Assembly (NCBI GenBank): GCA_036758285.1
Contig: DAIOWV010000034.1
Span: 1-31,246 of the forward strand
DNA from: Taishania sp036758285
GTDB taxonomy: Bacteria > Bacteroidota > Bacteroidia > Flavobacteriales_D > Crocinitomicaceae
Length of the DNA stretch: 31,246 bases
Reading direction: 5' to 3'
Positions 14,991 to 22,409 of the stretch are shown piece after piece. The position numbers and the translations under genes are program-made. The notes under the pieces were generated by a model. It did no database searches. It worked only from the letters and a program-made list of their open reading frames with translations, and was not told the origin of the DNA. Position 1 is the first letter of the stretch. Each line of letters begins with the position of its first letter.

Positions 14991-16613
14991 ATGCTTTCAG
15001 TAAATAATTTATCTCTTCAATTCGGAAAACGAGTTTTGTTTGACGAGGTAAACGTAAAATTTGTAAACGGTAACTGTTATGGTGTTATTGGTGCTAATGG
15101 TGCTGGTAAATCTACATTTTTAAAAATCTTAACTGGCGACCAGGATGCTACAACCGGACGTGTTGAACTAGAGCCAGGTAAACGTTTAGCTGTATTAAAG
15201 CAAAACCACTTTGAATTTGACCATATTCATGTTTTACAAACAGTAATTATGGGACATAAGAGGTTGTTTGAAATTATGACTGAAAAAGATGCATTGTATG
15301 CAAAACCAGATTTTTCTGATGAAGATGGTATGCGTACAGCAGAATTGGAAGGTGAATTTGCTGATCTAGAAGGTTGGAATGCAGAAACAGATGCCGCTTC
15401 ATTATTAAGTAGTTTAGGAATTGATGAATCAAAACATTATATGCTAATGGAAGATTTATCGAACGACTTAAAAGTACGTGTATTATTAGCACAAGCTTTA
15501 TTTGGTAATCCGGATGTATTAGTACTAGATGAGCCTACAAACGACTTAGATTTAAAAACAATTTCTTGGTTAGAAGACTTTTTATTGGATTTTAAAAACA
15601 CAGTTATTGTTGTTTCTCACGACCGTCACTTTTTAGATACTGTTTGTACACATATTTGTGACATTGACTTTGCTAAAATTAATTTATTTACTGGTAACTA
15701 TTCATTTTGGTACCATAGCTCTCAATTAGCTGCTCGTCAACGATCTGATAAAAACAAAAAAGCTGAAGAAAAGAAAAAGGAGTTAATGGAATTTATTTCT
15801 CGATTCTCAGCAAATGCGGCAAAATCAAAACAAGCAACTTCTCGTAGAAAAATGTTGGATAATTTGGATATTGAAGAAATCCAACCTTCTTCTAGAAAAT
15901 ATCCTGGAATTACTTTCTACCAAGATCGTGAAGCTGGAAATCAAATATTAAATGTTGAAAATCTTTCAGCTAGTGCTGATGGTGTAACATTATTTAAGGA
16001 TGTAAATTTCATTGTTAACAAAGAAGATAAAATTGCTTTCGTTTCTAGAAATTCACTCGCTTTAACTGCTCTATTTGAAATTTTAAGTGGTGAAGTTAAA
16101 CCAGAAAATGGTGAGTTTTTATATGGAACGACAATCACTACTTCTTATTTACCAAATGACAATCATAAATATTTTGACGAAAAATTACCATTGATTGATT
16201 GGTTACGTCAATATGCTCAAACTGACGAAGAACGTGAAGAGGTTTATTTAAGAACTTTTCTAGGTCGTATGTTATTCACGGGTGAAGAGGCAATGAAAAC
16301 GGCAAATGTATTATCTGGAGGGGAAAAAGTTCGTTGTATGTTATCCAAAATGATGTTGGCAAAAGCGAATTTATTATTAATGGATGAACCTACAAATCAC
16401 CTGGATTTGGAATCAATCACAGCATTAAATAATGGTATGAATGAATTTCAAGGCACTATTTTGTTTACATCTCATGACCACGAGTTGGTAAATACGGTGG
16501 CAAATCGTGTTATTGAGCTTACTCCGAATGGAATTATTGACAAGATGATGCCATATGATGCTTATTTAAAAGATGAAAAAATTGCACAGACTCAAGCAGA
16601 GTTGTACGCATAA
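14991..16613 (+). CDS. ybiT: ABC-F family ATPase, YbiT type
   Basis: This soluble twin-ABC protein of the ribosome-associated ABC-F group has 540 residues. It aligns well from memory with E. coli YbiT over its full length, including SRFSANAAKSKQATSRR in the inter-domain linker. Domain 1 has Walker A GANGAGKS (34-41) and Walker B with VLDEPTNDLD, but its signature is LSNDLK (156-161) instead of LSGGQ. Domain 2 lacks the Walker A lysine (SRNSLALT, 352-359) yet has a perfect signature LSGGE (441-445) and LLMDEPTNHLD. One composite ATP site is thus canonical and the other degenerate. ABC-F proteins act at the ribosomal E site; no antibiotic-resistance role is indicated. I start at 14991 because the promoter precedes it and the product then begins MLSVNNLSLQFG as in homologues. 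Confidence 0.92.
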   Translation: MLSVNNLSLQFGKRVLFDEVNVKFVNGNCYGVIGANGAGKSTFLKILTGDQDATTGRVELEPGKRLAVLKQNHFEFDHIHVLQTVIMGHKRLFEIMTEKDALYAKPDFSDEDGMRTAELEGEFADLEGWNAETDAASLLSSLGIDESKHYMLMEDLSNDLKVRVLLAQALFGNPDVLVLDEPTNDLDLKTISWLEDFLLDFKNTVIVVSHDRHFLDTVCTHICDIDFAKINLFTGNYSFWYHSSQLAARQRSDKNKKAEEKKKELMEFISRFSANAAKSKQATSRRKMLDNLDIEEIQPSSRKYPGITFYQDREAGNQILNVENLSASADGVTLFKDVNFIVNKEDKIAFVSRNSLALTALFEILSGEVKPENGEFLYGTTITTSYLPNDNHKYFDEKLPLIDWLRQYAQTDEEREEVYLRTFLGRMLFTGEEAMKTANVLSGGEKVRCMLSKMMLAKANLLLMDEPTNHLDLESITALNNGMNEFQGTILFTSHDHELVNTVANRVIELTPNGIIDKMMPYDAYLKDEKIAQTQAELYA

Positions 16614-16628
16614 TTAAAAATAATCCAC

Positions 16629-16665
16629 AAAAAAGACGAAGCTCAGTGTAAGCTTCGTCTTTTTT
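16629..16665 (+). terminator. Intrinsic terminator after the ABC-F gene
   Basis: A 15-bp perfect stem, AAAAAAGACGAAGCT (16629-16643) with AGCTTCGTCTTTTTT (16651-16665), closes a 7-nt loop. Its T-run makes it an efficient terminator. Confidence 0.93.
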
Positions 16666-16742
16666 ATTTCTAACCTCTGCTAAAACTATTGAATCAATTT
16701 TTCAATCATTCAATTACATTATTAACTCTAGAAATCTATAAA

Positions 16743-17477
16743 ATGAAGTTGAAATTAATTCTCGTAATTCTAATTATTACAACATCAGATAGTTATTCCC
16801 AAATATTAACAGATTGTTCAAATTGCTCAACTCAAATAATTAAAAAAGAAAATATTATTAATCTTAGTATTGAAGAAATCAGATTTTTAACCAATGAAAT
16901 TTACGCAAGAAATGGTTATCAATTTGAAAACAGTCGATTTAAAGATTATTTTGAGGAAAAATCCTGGTATAAGTCAAAAAATGACAATAATAGCATTGCT
17001 CTAAATGAAATTGAGAAAAAAAACATTCAATTATTTCAAGAAATAACCAAAGAATTAAAAAACTCTCAAGCTGAATTAATAAATCAACTCAAATTATTTA
17101 AATCATTAATTCTGAACAATAAAAAAGAAGAATTAAAATCAATTTTTAGTTTCCAATTTGATAATCAAACAGGTGAAGATGAAATTAAATCTCTTAAAGC
17201 TGTATTGAACAAAATTGAATTAGACGACATAAATTATTATAAAAACTCAGGTTTAAATAGTGTAATGGTAGACAATGGATTTGTTAAAATTGTTTATGAA
17301 TTAGCGATAAATGGGAATGAAGTTAATTTTTATTTCAATTACATGGCGCATTCAAAAATTATAAACGATTTTGATCAATTCACCGACTATCATTCTGAAA
17401 ATGAATACATGTACAACTGGCAATTCATCTTCAAATCTAACAAGTTAAATTTTATTCGTCTAGCAATTGCTGGCTAA
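16743..17477 (+). CDS. Secreted YARHG-domain protein
   Basis: With the start at 16743 this is a 244-residue protein with a signal peptide of about 19 residues (MKLKLILVILIITTSDSYS, then Q). A YARHG domain follows: the core reads LTNEIYARNGYQF and then WYKSKN, at roughly residues 40-85. This extracellular domain is of unknown function and is often found beside peptidase or WG-repeat modules. The remaining 150 residues are Asn/Lys-rich, of mixed alpha/beta character, and unassigned. The frame is open to 16689, but the upstream part lacks signal character. It stands alone between the ABC-F terminator and the rsgA promoter. Confidence 0.78.
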   Translation: MKLKLILVILIITTSDSYSQILTDCSNCSTQIIKKENIINLSIEEIRFLTNEIYARNGYQFENSRFKDYFEEKSWYKSKNDNNSIALNEIEKKNIQLFQEITKELKNSQAELINQLKLFKSLILNNKKEELKSIFSFQFDNQTGEDEIKSLKAVLNKIELDDINYYKNSGLNSVMVDNGFVKIVYELAINGNEVNFYFNYMAHSKIINDFDQFTDYHSENEYMYNWQFIFKSNKLNFIRLAIAG

Positions 17478-17658
17478 AAACTAAATTCATAAAACAATTT
17501 GAATTGGTATGACTCAAGAAAATAACTGCTAAAAAATTGTCAAGTAATTACTAATTCAATTTAGGAACCTGAATGCAATTTTTAATCGAACTCAGGTTAG
17601 AAGTATAAAAAACAAATATTGAAATCCAAATTTTCATCTACACTATTCCATTCTCCCC

Positions 17659-17688
17659 TTGTTTAATCCTCTTAATTCAGTATATTTG
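17659..17688 (+). promoter_or_regulatory. Promoter of the rsgA-dtd operon
   Basis: TTG at 17659-17661, a 19-nt spacer and TATATTTG at 17681-17688 fit the Bacteroidota consensus. The predicted start is near 17694, about 19 nt before the TTG start codon of rsgA. Confidence 0.65.
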
Positions 17689-17712
17689 TTATTCATTTTT
17701 TAGAGAATAAAT

Positions 17713-18657
17713 TTGAAAGGGAAAGTATTAAAATCTACGGGTAAATGGTACATTGTAGAATTAGAAGATGGTTCGATTGTAAATTGTCGTATTCGAGGAA
17801 AAATACGCCTGGAAGGTTTAAGTACTACTAATCCCGTTTCTGTAGGTGACAATGTCATTTTAAATGATGAAATTGATAATGAAGGGAATAGAACGATAAC
17901 TGAAATTGAAAAAAGAACCAATTATATTGTCAGGAAATCTACCAATCTGAGTAAACAAATGCAGATTTTAGCTGCAAATATCGACAGAGCATATTTAATC
18001 GTGACAATAAAAAATCCGATTACCCATTTAGCATTTATAGATCGTTTTTTAGTTTCTGCTGAGTCCTTTCGAATTCCTGCAACTATTCTTTTCAATAAAA
18101 TAGACCTTTACGATGAAGAGGATCTAGAATATGTAAAAGCATTAGCCTTTATGTATGAAGAAATTGGTTATAAAACACATTTAATCAATGCTGAAAATCC
18201 TGATACGACTAAGTTTTTAAAAGAAGAAATTAATTCAAAGCAAGTAATGATTTCTGGTCATTCGGGAGTTGGTAAAAGCACATTGGTTAATAGTTTGGAC
18301 TCAGATTTAAATTTAAAAACTGGGGAAATTTCTGATGCACATTTACAAGGAAAACATACAACAACTTTTGCCGAAATGCATCAGCTTTCATCTGGAGGTT
18401 ACATTATTGATACACCTGGAATACGTGCTTTTGGAATAATTGAAATAGAAAAAGAGCACATTTCACATTATTTCCCAGAAATGAGAAATCGATTAAATCA
18501 ATGTAAATTCCACAATTGCAAACATTTAAATGAACCCAAATGTGCAATCAAAGAAGCAGTTGAAAATGGTGAAATCTATGAATCTCGTTATCAGACATAT
18601 TATCAATTAATGACGGAAGATCAAAGTGAAGTTTATCGTAAAAGTGAACATCCATGA
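17713..18657 (+). CDS. rsgA: Ribosome small-subunit-dependent GTPase RsgA
   Basis: This circularly permuted GTPase assists late 30S maturation. The 314-residue product has an N-terminal OB fold (KSTGKWYIVELEDG), then G4 NKID (128-131), G1 GHSGVGKST (182-190) and G3 DTPG (233-236) in the permuted order. A C-terminal zinc knuckle follows, C264, C269, H271, C277, with the same spacing as I recall for E. coli RsgA. The start codon is TTG at 17713. An in-frame TAG lies four codons upstream and no ATG intervenes, and MKGKVLKSTG matches family N-termini. The end overlaps dtd by ATGA, indicating translational coupling. Confidence 0.96.
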   Translation: MKGKVLKSTGKWYIVELEDGSIVNCRIRGKIRLEGLSTTNPVSVGDNVILNDEIDNEGNRTITEIEKRTNYIVRKSTNLSKQMQILAANIDRAYLIVTIKNPITHLAFIDRFLVSAESFRIPATILFNKIDLYDEEDLEYVKALAFMYEEIGYKTHLINAENPDTTKFLKEEINSKQVMISGHSGVGKSTLVNSLDSDLNLKTGEISDAHLQGKHTTTFAEMHQLSSGGYIIDTPGIRAFGIIEIEKEHISHYFPEMRNRLNQCKFHNCKHLNEPKCAIKEAVENGEIYESRYQTYYQLMTEDQSEVYRKSEHP

Positions 18658-19133
18658 GAATACTAATTCAACGAGCAAAAAATGCAAGCGTAACGATTAA
18701 CAGTCAAGTTCACGGGAAAATCGATCATGGATTAGTACTGTTAGTTGGCATAGAACATGAAGATCTAAATTCAGATGCCGATTGGTTAATCGGAAAAATC
18801 AACAATCTTCGAATCTTTGCAGACAATGATGGAAAAATGAATTGGAGTATTCATGACGTTGATGGTCAATTTTTAGTTGTTAGTCAATTTACTTTACACG
18901 CTTCAACCCAAAAGGGCAACCGTCCNNNNNNNNNNNNNNNNNNNNNNNNNNNAAGTTATATCCAAGCTGCAAGACCCGAAGTAGCAATTCCATTATATAA
19001 TTACTTTGTTGAAAAACTAAAAACTGAAAGTAATTTAAAAGTTGAAACCGGGGAATTTGGAGCAGATATGCAAGTTCAACTAATCAACGATGGTCCGGTT
19101 ACCATTTGGATCGATTCAAAAAATAGAGAATAA
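18654..19133 (+). CDS. dtd: D-aminoacyl-tRNA deacylase, interrupted by an assembly gap
   Basis: Dtd hydrolyses D-aminoacyl-tRNAs and glycyl-tRNA(Ala), acting as a chirality proofreader. Motifs visible are VTI near the N-terminus, GLVLLVGIEHED, the catalytic SQFTLHAS, and the Gly-cisPro motif NDGPVTIW near the C-terminus. Between KGNRP and SYIQAARPE lie 27 Ns. The family normally reads straight through as RPSF or RPSY, so the run probably stands for no missing bases. Removing it gives CCA AGT (Pro-Ser) and a 150-residue protein of normal length. The gene overlaps the rsgA stop and is followed after 23 bp by a MazG-like gene; the trio looks like one operon. Confidence 0.95.
   Translation: MRILIQRAKNASVTINSQVHGKIDHGLVLLVGIEHEDLNSDADWLIGKINNLRIFADNDGKMNWSIHDVDGQFLVVSQFTLHASTQKGNRXXXXXXXXXXSYIQAARPEVAIPLYNYFVEKLKTESNLKVETGEFGADMQVQLINDGPVTIWIDSKNRE
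18926..18952. other. Run of 27 undetermined bases (assembly gap)
   Basis: These are the only ambiguous bases in the window. The flanks CC and AAGTTATA join into an unbroken dtd reading frame with the conserved Arg-Pro-Ser-Tyr. The gap is therefore most likely a scaffolding artefact of true length zero. Confidence 0.99.
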
Positions 19134-19156
19134 TATTAAATTAACCCACACACTCT

Positions 19157-19486
19157 ATGACAATTAAAAAATCACAAGAAATTATAGATCAATGGATAAA
19201 AGAATTTGGAGTTCGTTATTTCAATGAGCTCACAAATACAGCAATACTAATGGAAGAAGTTGGTGAAGTTGCACGAATTATGGCTCGACGCTATGGTGAA
19301 CAAAGCGAAAAAGAATCTGACAAAAACAAAGATTTAGGCGATGAATTAGCGGATGTCTTATTTGTTGTAATGTGTATTGCGAATCAAACGGGTATCGATT
19401 TAGAAGAGGCACTCAAGTTGAATTTAGAAAAAAAGACAAATCGTGACTTTGATCGCCATAAAAACAATCAAAAGTTAAAAGATTAA
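19157..19486 (+). CDS. MazG-like nucleotide pyrophosphohydrolase
   Basis: This all-alpha NTP pyrophosphohydrolase of 109 residues matches a single MazG-like domain. Magnesium-binding residues are visible in EEVGE (E33, E34, E37) and in GDELADVLF (E63, D66). Such proteins hydrolyse (d)NTPs or modified nucleotides to monophosphates and pyrophosphate, for pool cleaning. It is half the length of E. coli MazG, which has two domains, and so belongs to the short group that includes dCTPase-like enzymes; the substrate is unknown. It follows dtd by 23 bp and is probably the last gene of the rsgA operon. Confidence 0.88.
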   Translation: MTIKKSQEIIDQWIKEFGVRYFNELTNTAILMEEVGEVARIMARRYGEQSEKESDKNKDLGDELADVLFVVMCIANQTGIDLEEALKLNLEKKTNRDFDRHKNNQKLKD

Positions 19487-19536
19487 AAATCTATTTTTAA
19501 TTCACAATGACCGAATTAAAAATGAAAGATAATTTG

Positions 19537-19544
19537 TATTTTTG
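19537..19544 (+). promoter_or_regulatory. -7 element (TATTTTTG) upstream of the bacilliredoxin gene
   Basis: TATTTTTG fits TAnnTTTG and lies 24 nt before the ATG at 19569. No clear TTG occurs at the -33 position. Confidence 0.4.
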
Positions 19545-19568
19545 TAGTGAATTAAAACAAAAAATAAT

Positions 19569-19982
19569 ATGTATCCAGAAGCGTTAGTACAACCGATGAA
19601 AGAAGATTTAACTTCTGTTGGTTTCAAACAATTGACATCAGCAAATGAAGTTGATCAGATGATCAATGATACAAAAGGAAGTTTATTAGTAGTTGTTAAT
19701 TCAGTGTGTGGATGTGCGGCAGGAAATATGCGCCCCGGAGTGAAATTATCTTTAAACAATGATAAATTACCAACTGAATTATCTACTGTTTTTGCAGGTG
19801 TAGATGGTGAAGCAACACAACAGGCTAGAAAATACTTCTTACCTTATCCCCCATCTTCTCCATCAATTGCATTATTCAAAGATGGTAAACTAGTTCATTT
19901 TTTAGAACGTCATCATATTGAAGGTGCATCTGCAATTTTAATTGCTGAAAATTTAGTAGAAGCATACAATCAATACTGCTAA
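19569..19982 (+). CDS. BrxA/BrxB-family bacilliredoxin
   Basis: This 137-residue thioredoxin-fold protein has the family's CGC motif (C47-G-C49 in NSVCGCAAGNMRPG) and the downstream PPSSPSIALFKDGKLVHFLERHHIEG segment. In Firmicutes these proteins remove bacillithiol from S-bacillithiolated proteins; some Bacteroidota also make bacillithiol, so the same role is plausible here. The length and N-terminus (MYPEALVQPMKEDL) are typical. It has a -7 box upstream and a strong terminator downstream, so it is likely monocistronic. Confidence 0.92.
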   Translation: MYPEALVQPMKEDLTSVGFKQLTSANEVDQMINDTKGSLLVVVNSVCGCAAGNMRPGVKLSLNNDKLPTELSTVFAGVDGEATQQARKYFLPYPPSSPSIALFKDGKLVHFLERHHIEGASAILIAENLVEAYNQYC

Positions 19983-20000
19983 TAAGTAAAATTGATACTA

Positions 20001-20034
20001 AGAGGGTTATTTTTTGAAATAACCCTCTTTTTTT
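20001..20034 (+). terminator. Intrinsic terminator after the bacilliredoxin gene
   Basis: A 12-bp perfect stem, AGAGGGTTATTT (20001-20012) with AAATAACCCTCT (20017-20028), has a 4-nt loop and is followed by six Ts. Confidence 0.93.
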
Positions 20035-20081
20035 AGTTTGAAAATACAGTGTCAAACCATTAAATATTAAAAATCAATACC

Positions 20082-21134
20082 ATGTTAAACATTCAATTAT
20101 TAAATGAAATATGTACAATTCCTGGAGCTCCTGGATTTGAACAAAGAATTAGAGAACGAATTATTTCAGAAGTAAAACCATATGTAGATGAGTTAGAAAT
20201 CGATAATATGGGGAATGTTTATGCAATAAAAAAAGGAAAAACAGATAAGCGAATCATGATTGGTGCACACATGGATGAAATTGGATTTATTGTTACTCAT
20301 ATTGATGACAATGGCTTCATTCGTTTTCATACGCTTGGTGGATTTGACCCAAAAACATTGACAGCTCAACGAGTGATCATTCATGGAAAAAAAGACATTA
20401 TTGGTGTAATGGCTTCAAAACCAATACATGTAATGTCTCCTGAAGAACGTAATAAAGTTGCGAAACTAAGTGATTACTTTATAGATACGGGTTTAACAGC
20501 TGAAGAAGTAAAAGATTTAATCCAAATTGGTGACAGTATTACAAGAGAAAGGGAATTTATCGAAATGGGAAACTGTGTAAACGGAAAATCATTGGATAAT
20601 CGACTTGCAGTTTATATTTCAATTGAATTACTGAAAAATCTGAAAGATGTTGAGATTCCATACGATTTATATGTTGTTTTTACCGTACAAGAAGAAGTTG
20701 GAATACGTGGGGCAAATGTTGCAACGTTAAAAATTAAACCTGATTTTGGATTCGGATTGGATACAACTATCGCATTTGATTTACCTGGTGCTGCACCCTA
20801 TGAAATGATTACTAAATTAGGTGAAGGAACTGCTATTAAACTGATGGATGCCTCTGCAATTTGTGACTTTAGAATGGTTGACTTCATGAAAAAAGTGGCC
20901 GATAAAAACAATATTAAATGGCAACCTGAAGTCTTAACTGCTGGAGGTACTGATACAGCTGGAATTCAGCGCATGACTGAAGGAGGTTCGATTGCAGGAG
21001 CAGTATCTATCCCAACAAGACATCTACATCAGGTTATTGAAATGGCACATAAAGATGATATTATTGGAAGTATTGAATTACTTAAACATTGTGTTTTAGA
21101 GATTGATACTTATGATTGGAGAATAAAACATTAA
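20082..21134 (+). CDS. M42 family metallo-aminopeptidase
   Basis: This cytoplasmic dinuclear metal aminopeptidase is of the M42 (TET/FrvX-like) family, which typically assembles into dodecamers and trims peptides. The 350-residue length is normal. Metal and catalytic elements in order are GAHMDEIGF, KSLDNRLAV, QEEVGIRGA (the Glu pair), GLDTT, and the late PTRHLHQ histidine. The GGTDTAGIQ segment is also typical. The family has often been mislabelled as endoglucanase. The gene stands alone between a terminator and the CAP-domain gene. Confidence 0.94.
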   Translation: MLNIQLLNEICTIPGAPGFEQRIRERIISEVKPYVDELEIDNMGNVYAIKKGKTDKRIMIGAHMDEIGFIVTHIDDNGFIRFHTLGGFDPKTLTAQRVIIHGKKDIIGVMASKPIHVMSPEERNKVAKLSDYFIDTGLTAEEVKDLIQIGDSITREREFIEMGNCVNGKSLDNRLAVYISIELLKNLKDVEIPYDLYVVFTVQEEVGIRGANVATLKIKPDFGFGLDTTIAFDLPGAAPYEMITKLGEGTAIKLMDASAICDFRMVDFMKKVADKNNIKWQPEVLTAGGTDTAGIQRMTEGGSIAGAVSIPTRHLHQVIEMAHKDDIIGSIELLKHCVLEIDTYDWRIKH

Positions 21135-21184
21135 TAAGCAGAAATTGATGAAATAAACACACTGATACAATAATAAAAACATTG

Positions 21185-21215
21185 TTGCGTTTGAATTGTA
21201 TTATCTCTAAATTTC
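21185..21215 (+). promoter_or_regulatory. Possible promoter of the CAP-domain gene
   Basis: TTG at 21185-21187, a 20-nt spacer and TAAATTTC at 21208-21215 differ from the -7 consensus only in the last base. The ATG at 21222 is six bases further on, so the leader would be almost absent. Confidence 0.35.
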
Positions 21216-21221
21216 ATCAAT

Positions 21222-22214
21222 ATGCGAACTCTCCTTATTTCCGCATTCATGTCATTTGTTGTTTCATTAAGTTGGGCAAATGAAAAGCTGTACAATAAAC
21301 TAAACAAATTGTACTTAACCGATCGAAATAAATGTATCGAAAAATCAAAGAAGATTACAACTAAAAATTCTTCTGAGGCAATTCCTTACTATTTTATTTC
21401 TGTAATTCATTACGATAAAAGTAAAGAATCTAAAAGTTTAAAAGGAATGTATTCACAAATGTCAAGAAGTATAATAAATGCTTCTAAGTTTGAAAAATAC
21501 AGTGGTGACCAAGAACGTGATTTGGTTCATTGGGACGAACATACCGCTTCTCTTCACAATCGTGCAGATAAATTAATCAGTGCTCTTGATAAAAATGAAA
21601 TGCAAGATTTAAGTCAAAAATTGATTGGGCAACTTTCAAAAGTTGGGTCATTAGCGAAGTATTACCCTCAAATAGATAACATTGACATTATTGATAAAGA
21701 TCAAATCACTAAATCTGGCAACGAAACTAGTTTAAATTCCGATTTTATTAAAATTGAAGGTCACTTTTATGGCATTCCAACTGGTAATGAACGAGTAGAA
21801 TCCATTAAGTTGAAAGAAAATGAAATGCTTAAATTAATCAATGATGAAAGAGCGAAACGTCATATCCCTGCTTTAGTTTGGAATGAAGAATTGGCGAATG
21901 CTTCAAGATACCATGCGTTTGATCAAGGAACTCAAGAATATTTCAGCCATGTTTCAAATGATAAAATCAATGGGAACTTGGTAAAAGTTGGAAGCACATT
22001 TGATAGAATTCGAAAGTTTTATAAAGGATCGCCTATTGGAGAATGTATCGCTGCAGGAAATGAAAATTCAACAAAAACGTTTGACCAATGGTTAAAAAGC
22101 GAACATCATGCGAAAATTATTTTAGATGCGAATGCTCGTTTTGTTGGTATTGGATTGGTTCAAGTTGAAAATAGTCCACACGGTTATTATTGGGTATTAG
22201 CAACAGGAGAATAA
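21222..22214 (+). CDS. Secreted CAP-domain (SCP/PR1-like) protein
   Basis: This 330-residue protein has a signal peptide (about residues 1-19, ending VSLSWA). A helical region of about 180 residues that I cannot assign follows, then a C-terminal CAP domain (about 200-330). The CAP signatures are NDERAKRHIPALVWNEELA, the histidine-containing SRYHAFDQG, EYFSHVS, GECIA, W-LKSEHHAKIIL and a final GYYWVLATG. Bacterial CAP proteins are secreted and of varied or unknown function; some bind lipids or act as proteases. The conserved His and Glu of the CAP cavity appear present. It ends in a clear terminator. Confidence 0.88.
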   Translation: MRTLLISAFMSFVVSLSWANEKLYNKLNKLYLTDRNKCIEKSKKITTKNSSEAIPYYFISVIHYDKSKESKSLKGMYSQMSRSIINASKFEKYSGDQERDLVHWDEHTASLHNRADKLISALDKNEMQDLSQKLIGQLSKVGSLAKYYPQIDNIDIIDKDQITKSGNETSLNSDFIKIEGHFYGIPTGNERVESIKLKENEMLKLINDERAKRHIPALVWNEELANASRYHAFDQGTQEYFSHVSNDKINGNLVKVGSTFDRIRKFYKGSPIGECIAAGNENSTKTFDQWLKSEHHAKIILDANARFVGIGLVQVENSPHGYYWVLATGE

Positions 22215-22238
22215 TCTGTCAAAAATAAAATCATTATG

Positions 22239-22265
22239 AAGGCCACTTTTTAGTGGCTTTTTTTT
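22239..22265 (+). terminator. Intrinsic terminator after the CAP-domain gene
   Basis: GCCACT (22242-22247) and AGTGGC (22252-22257) enclose a TTTT loop. A G-T and two A-T pairs extend the stem, and a T-run follows. Confidence 0.88.
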
Positions 22266-22409
22266 GTGATATAATTAACCTTTTATTCAATTGATTTTAA
22301 ACAAATAACAAATTATTTTAAATGAAATAAATAATTAAAAATGATTTTTTTTTCAAAAATGGATGAACCAATGTTTGAGTTTGTTGTACAGATTGAAAAT
22401 TATGAAATC

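Noticed and set aside
17566..17598. Inverted repeat AACCTGA/TCAGGTT in the 234-bp gap before rsgA, considered as a terminator or operator.
   Set aside because: The 7-bp arms are separated by 19 nt with no T-run and no relation to the promoter at 17659-17688; chance is a fair explanation.
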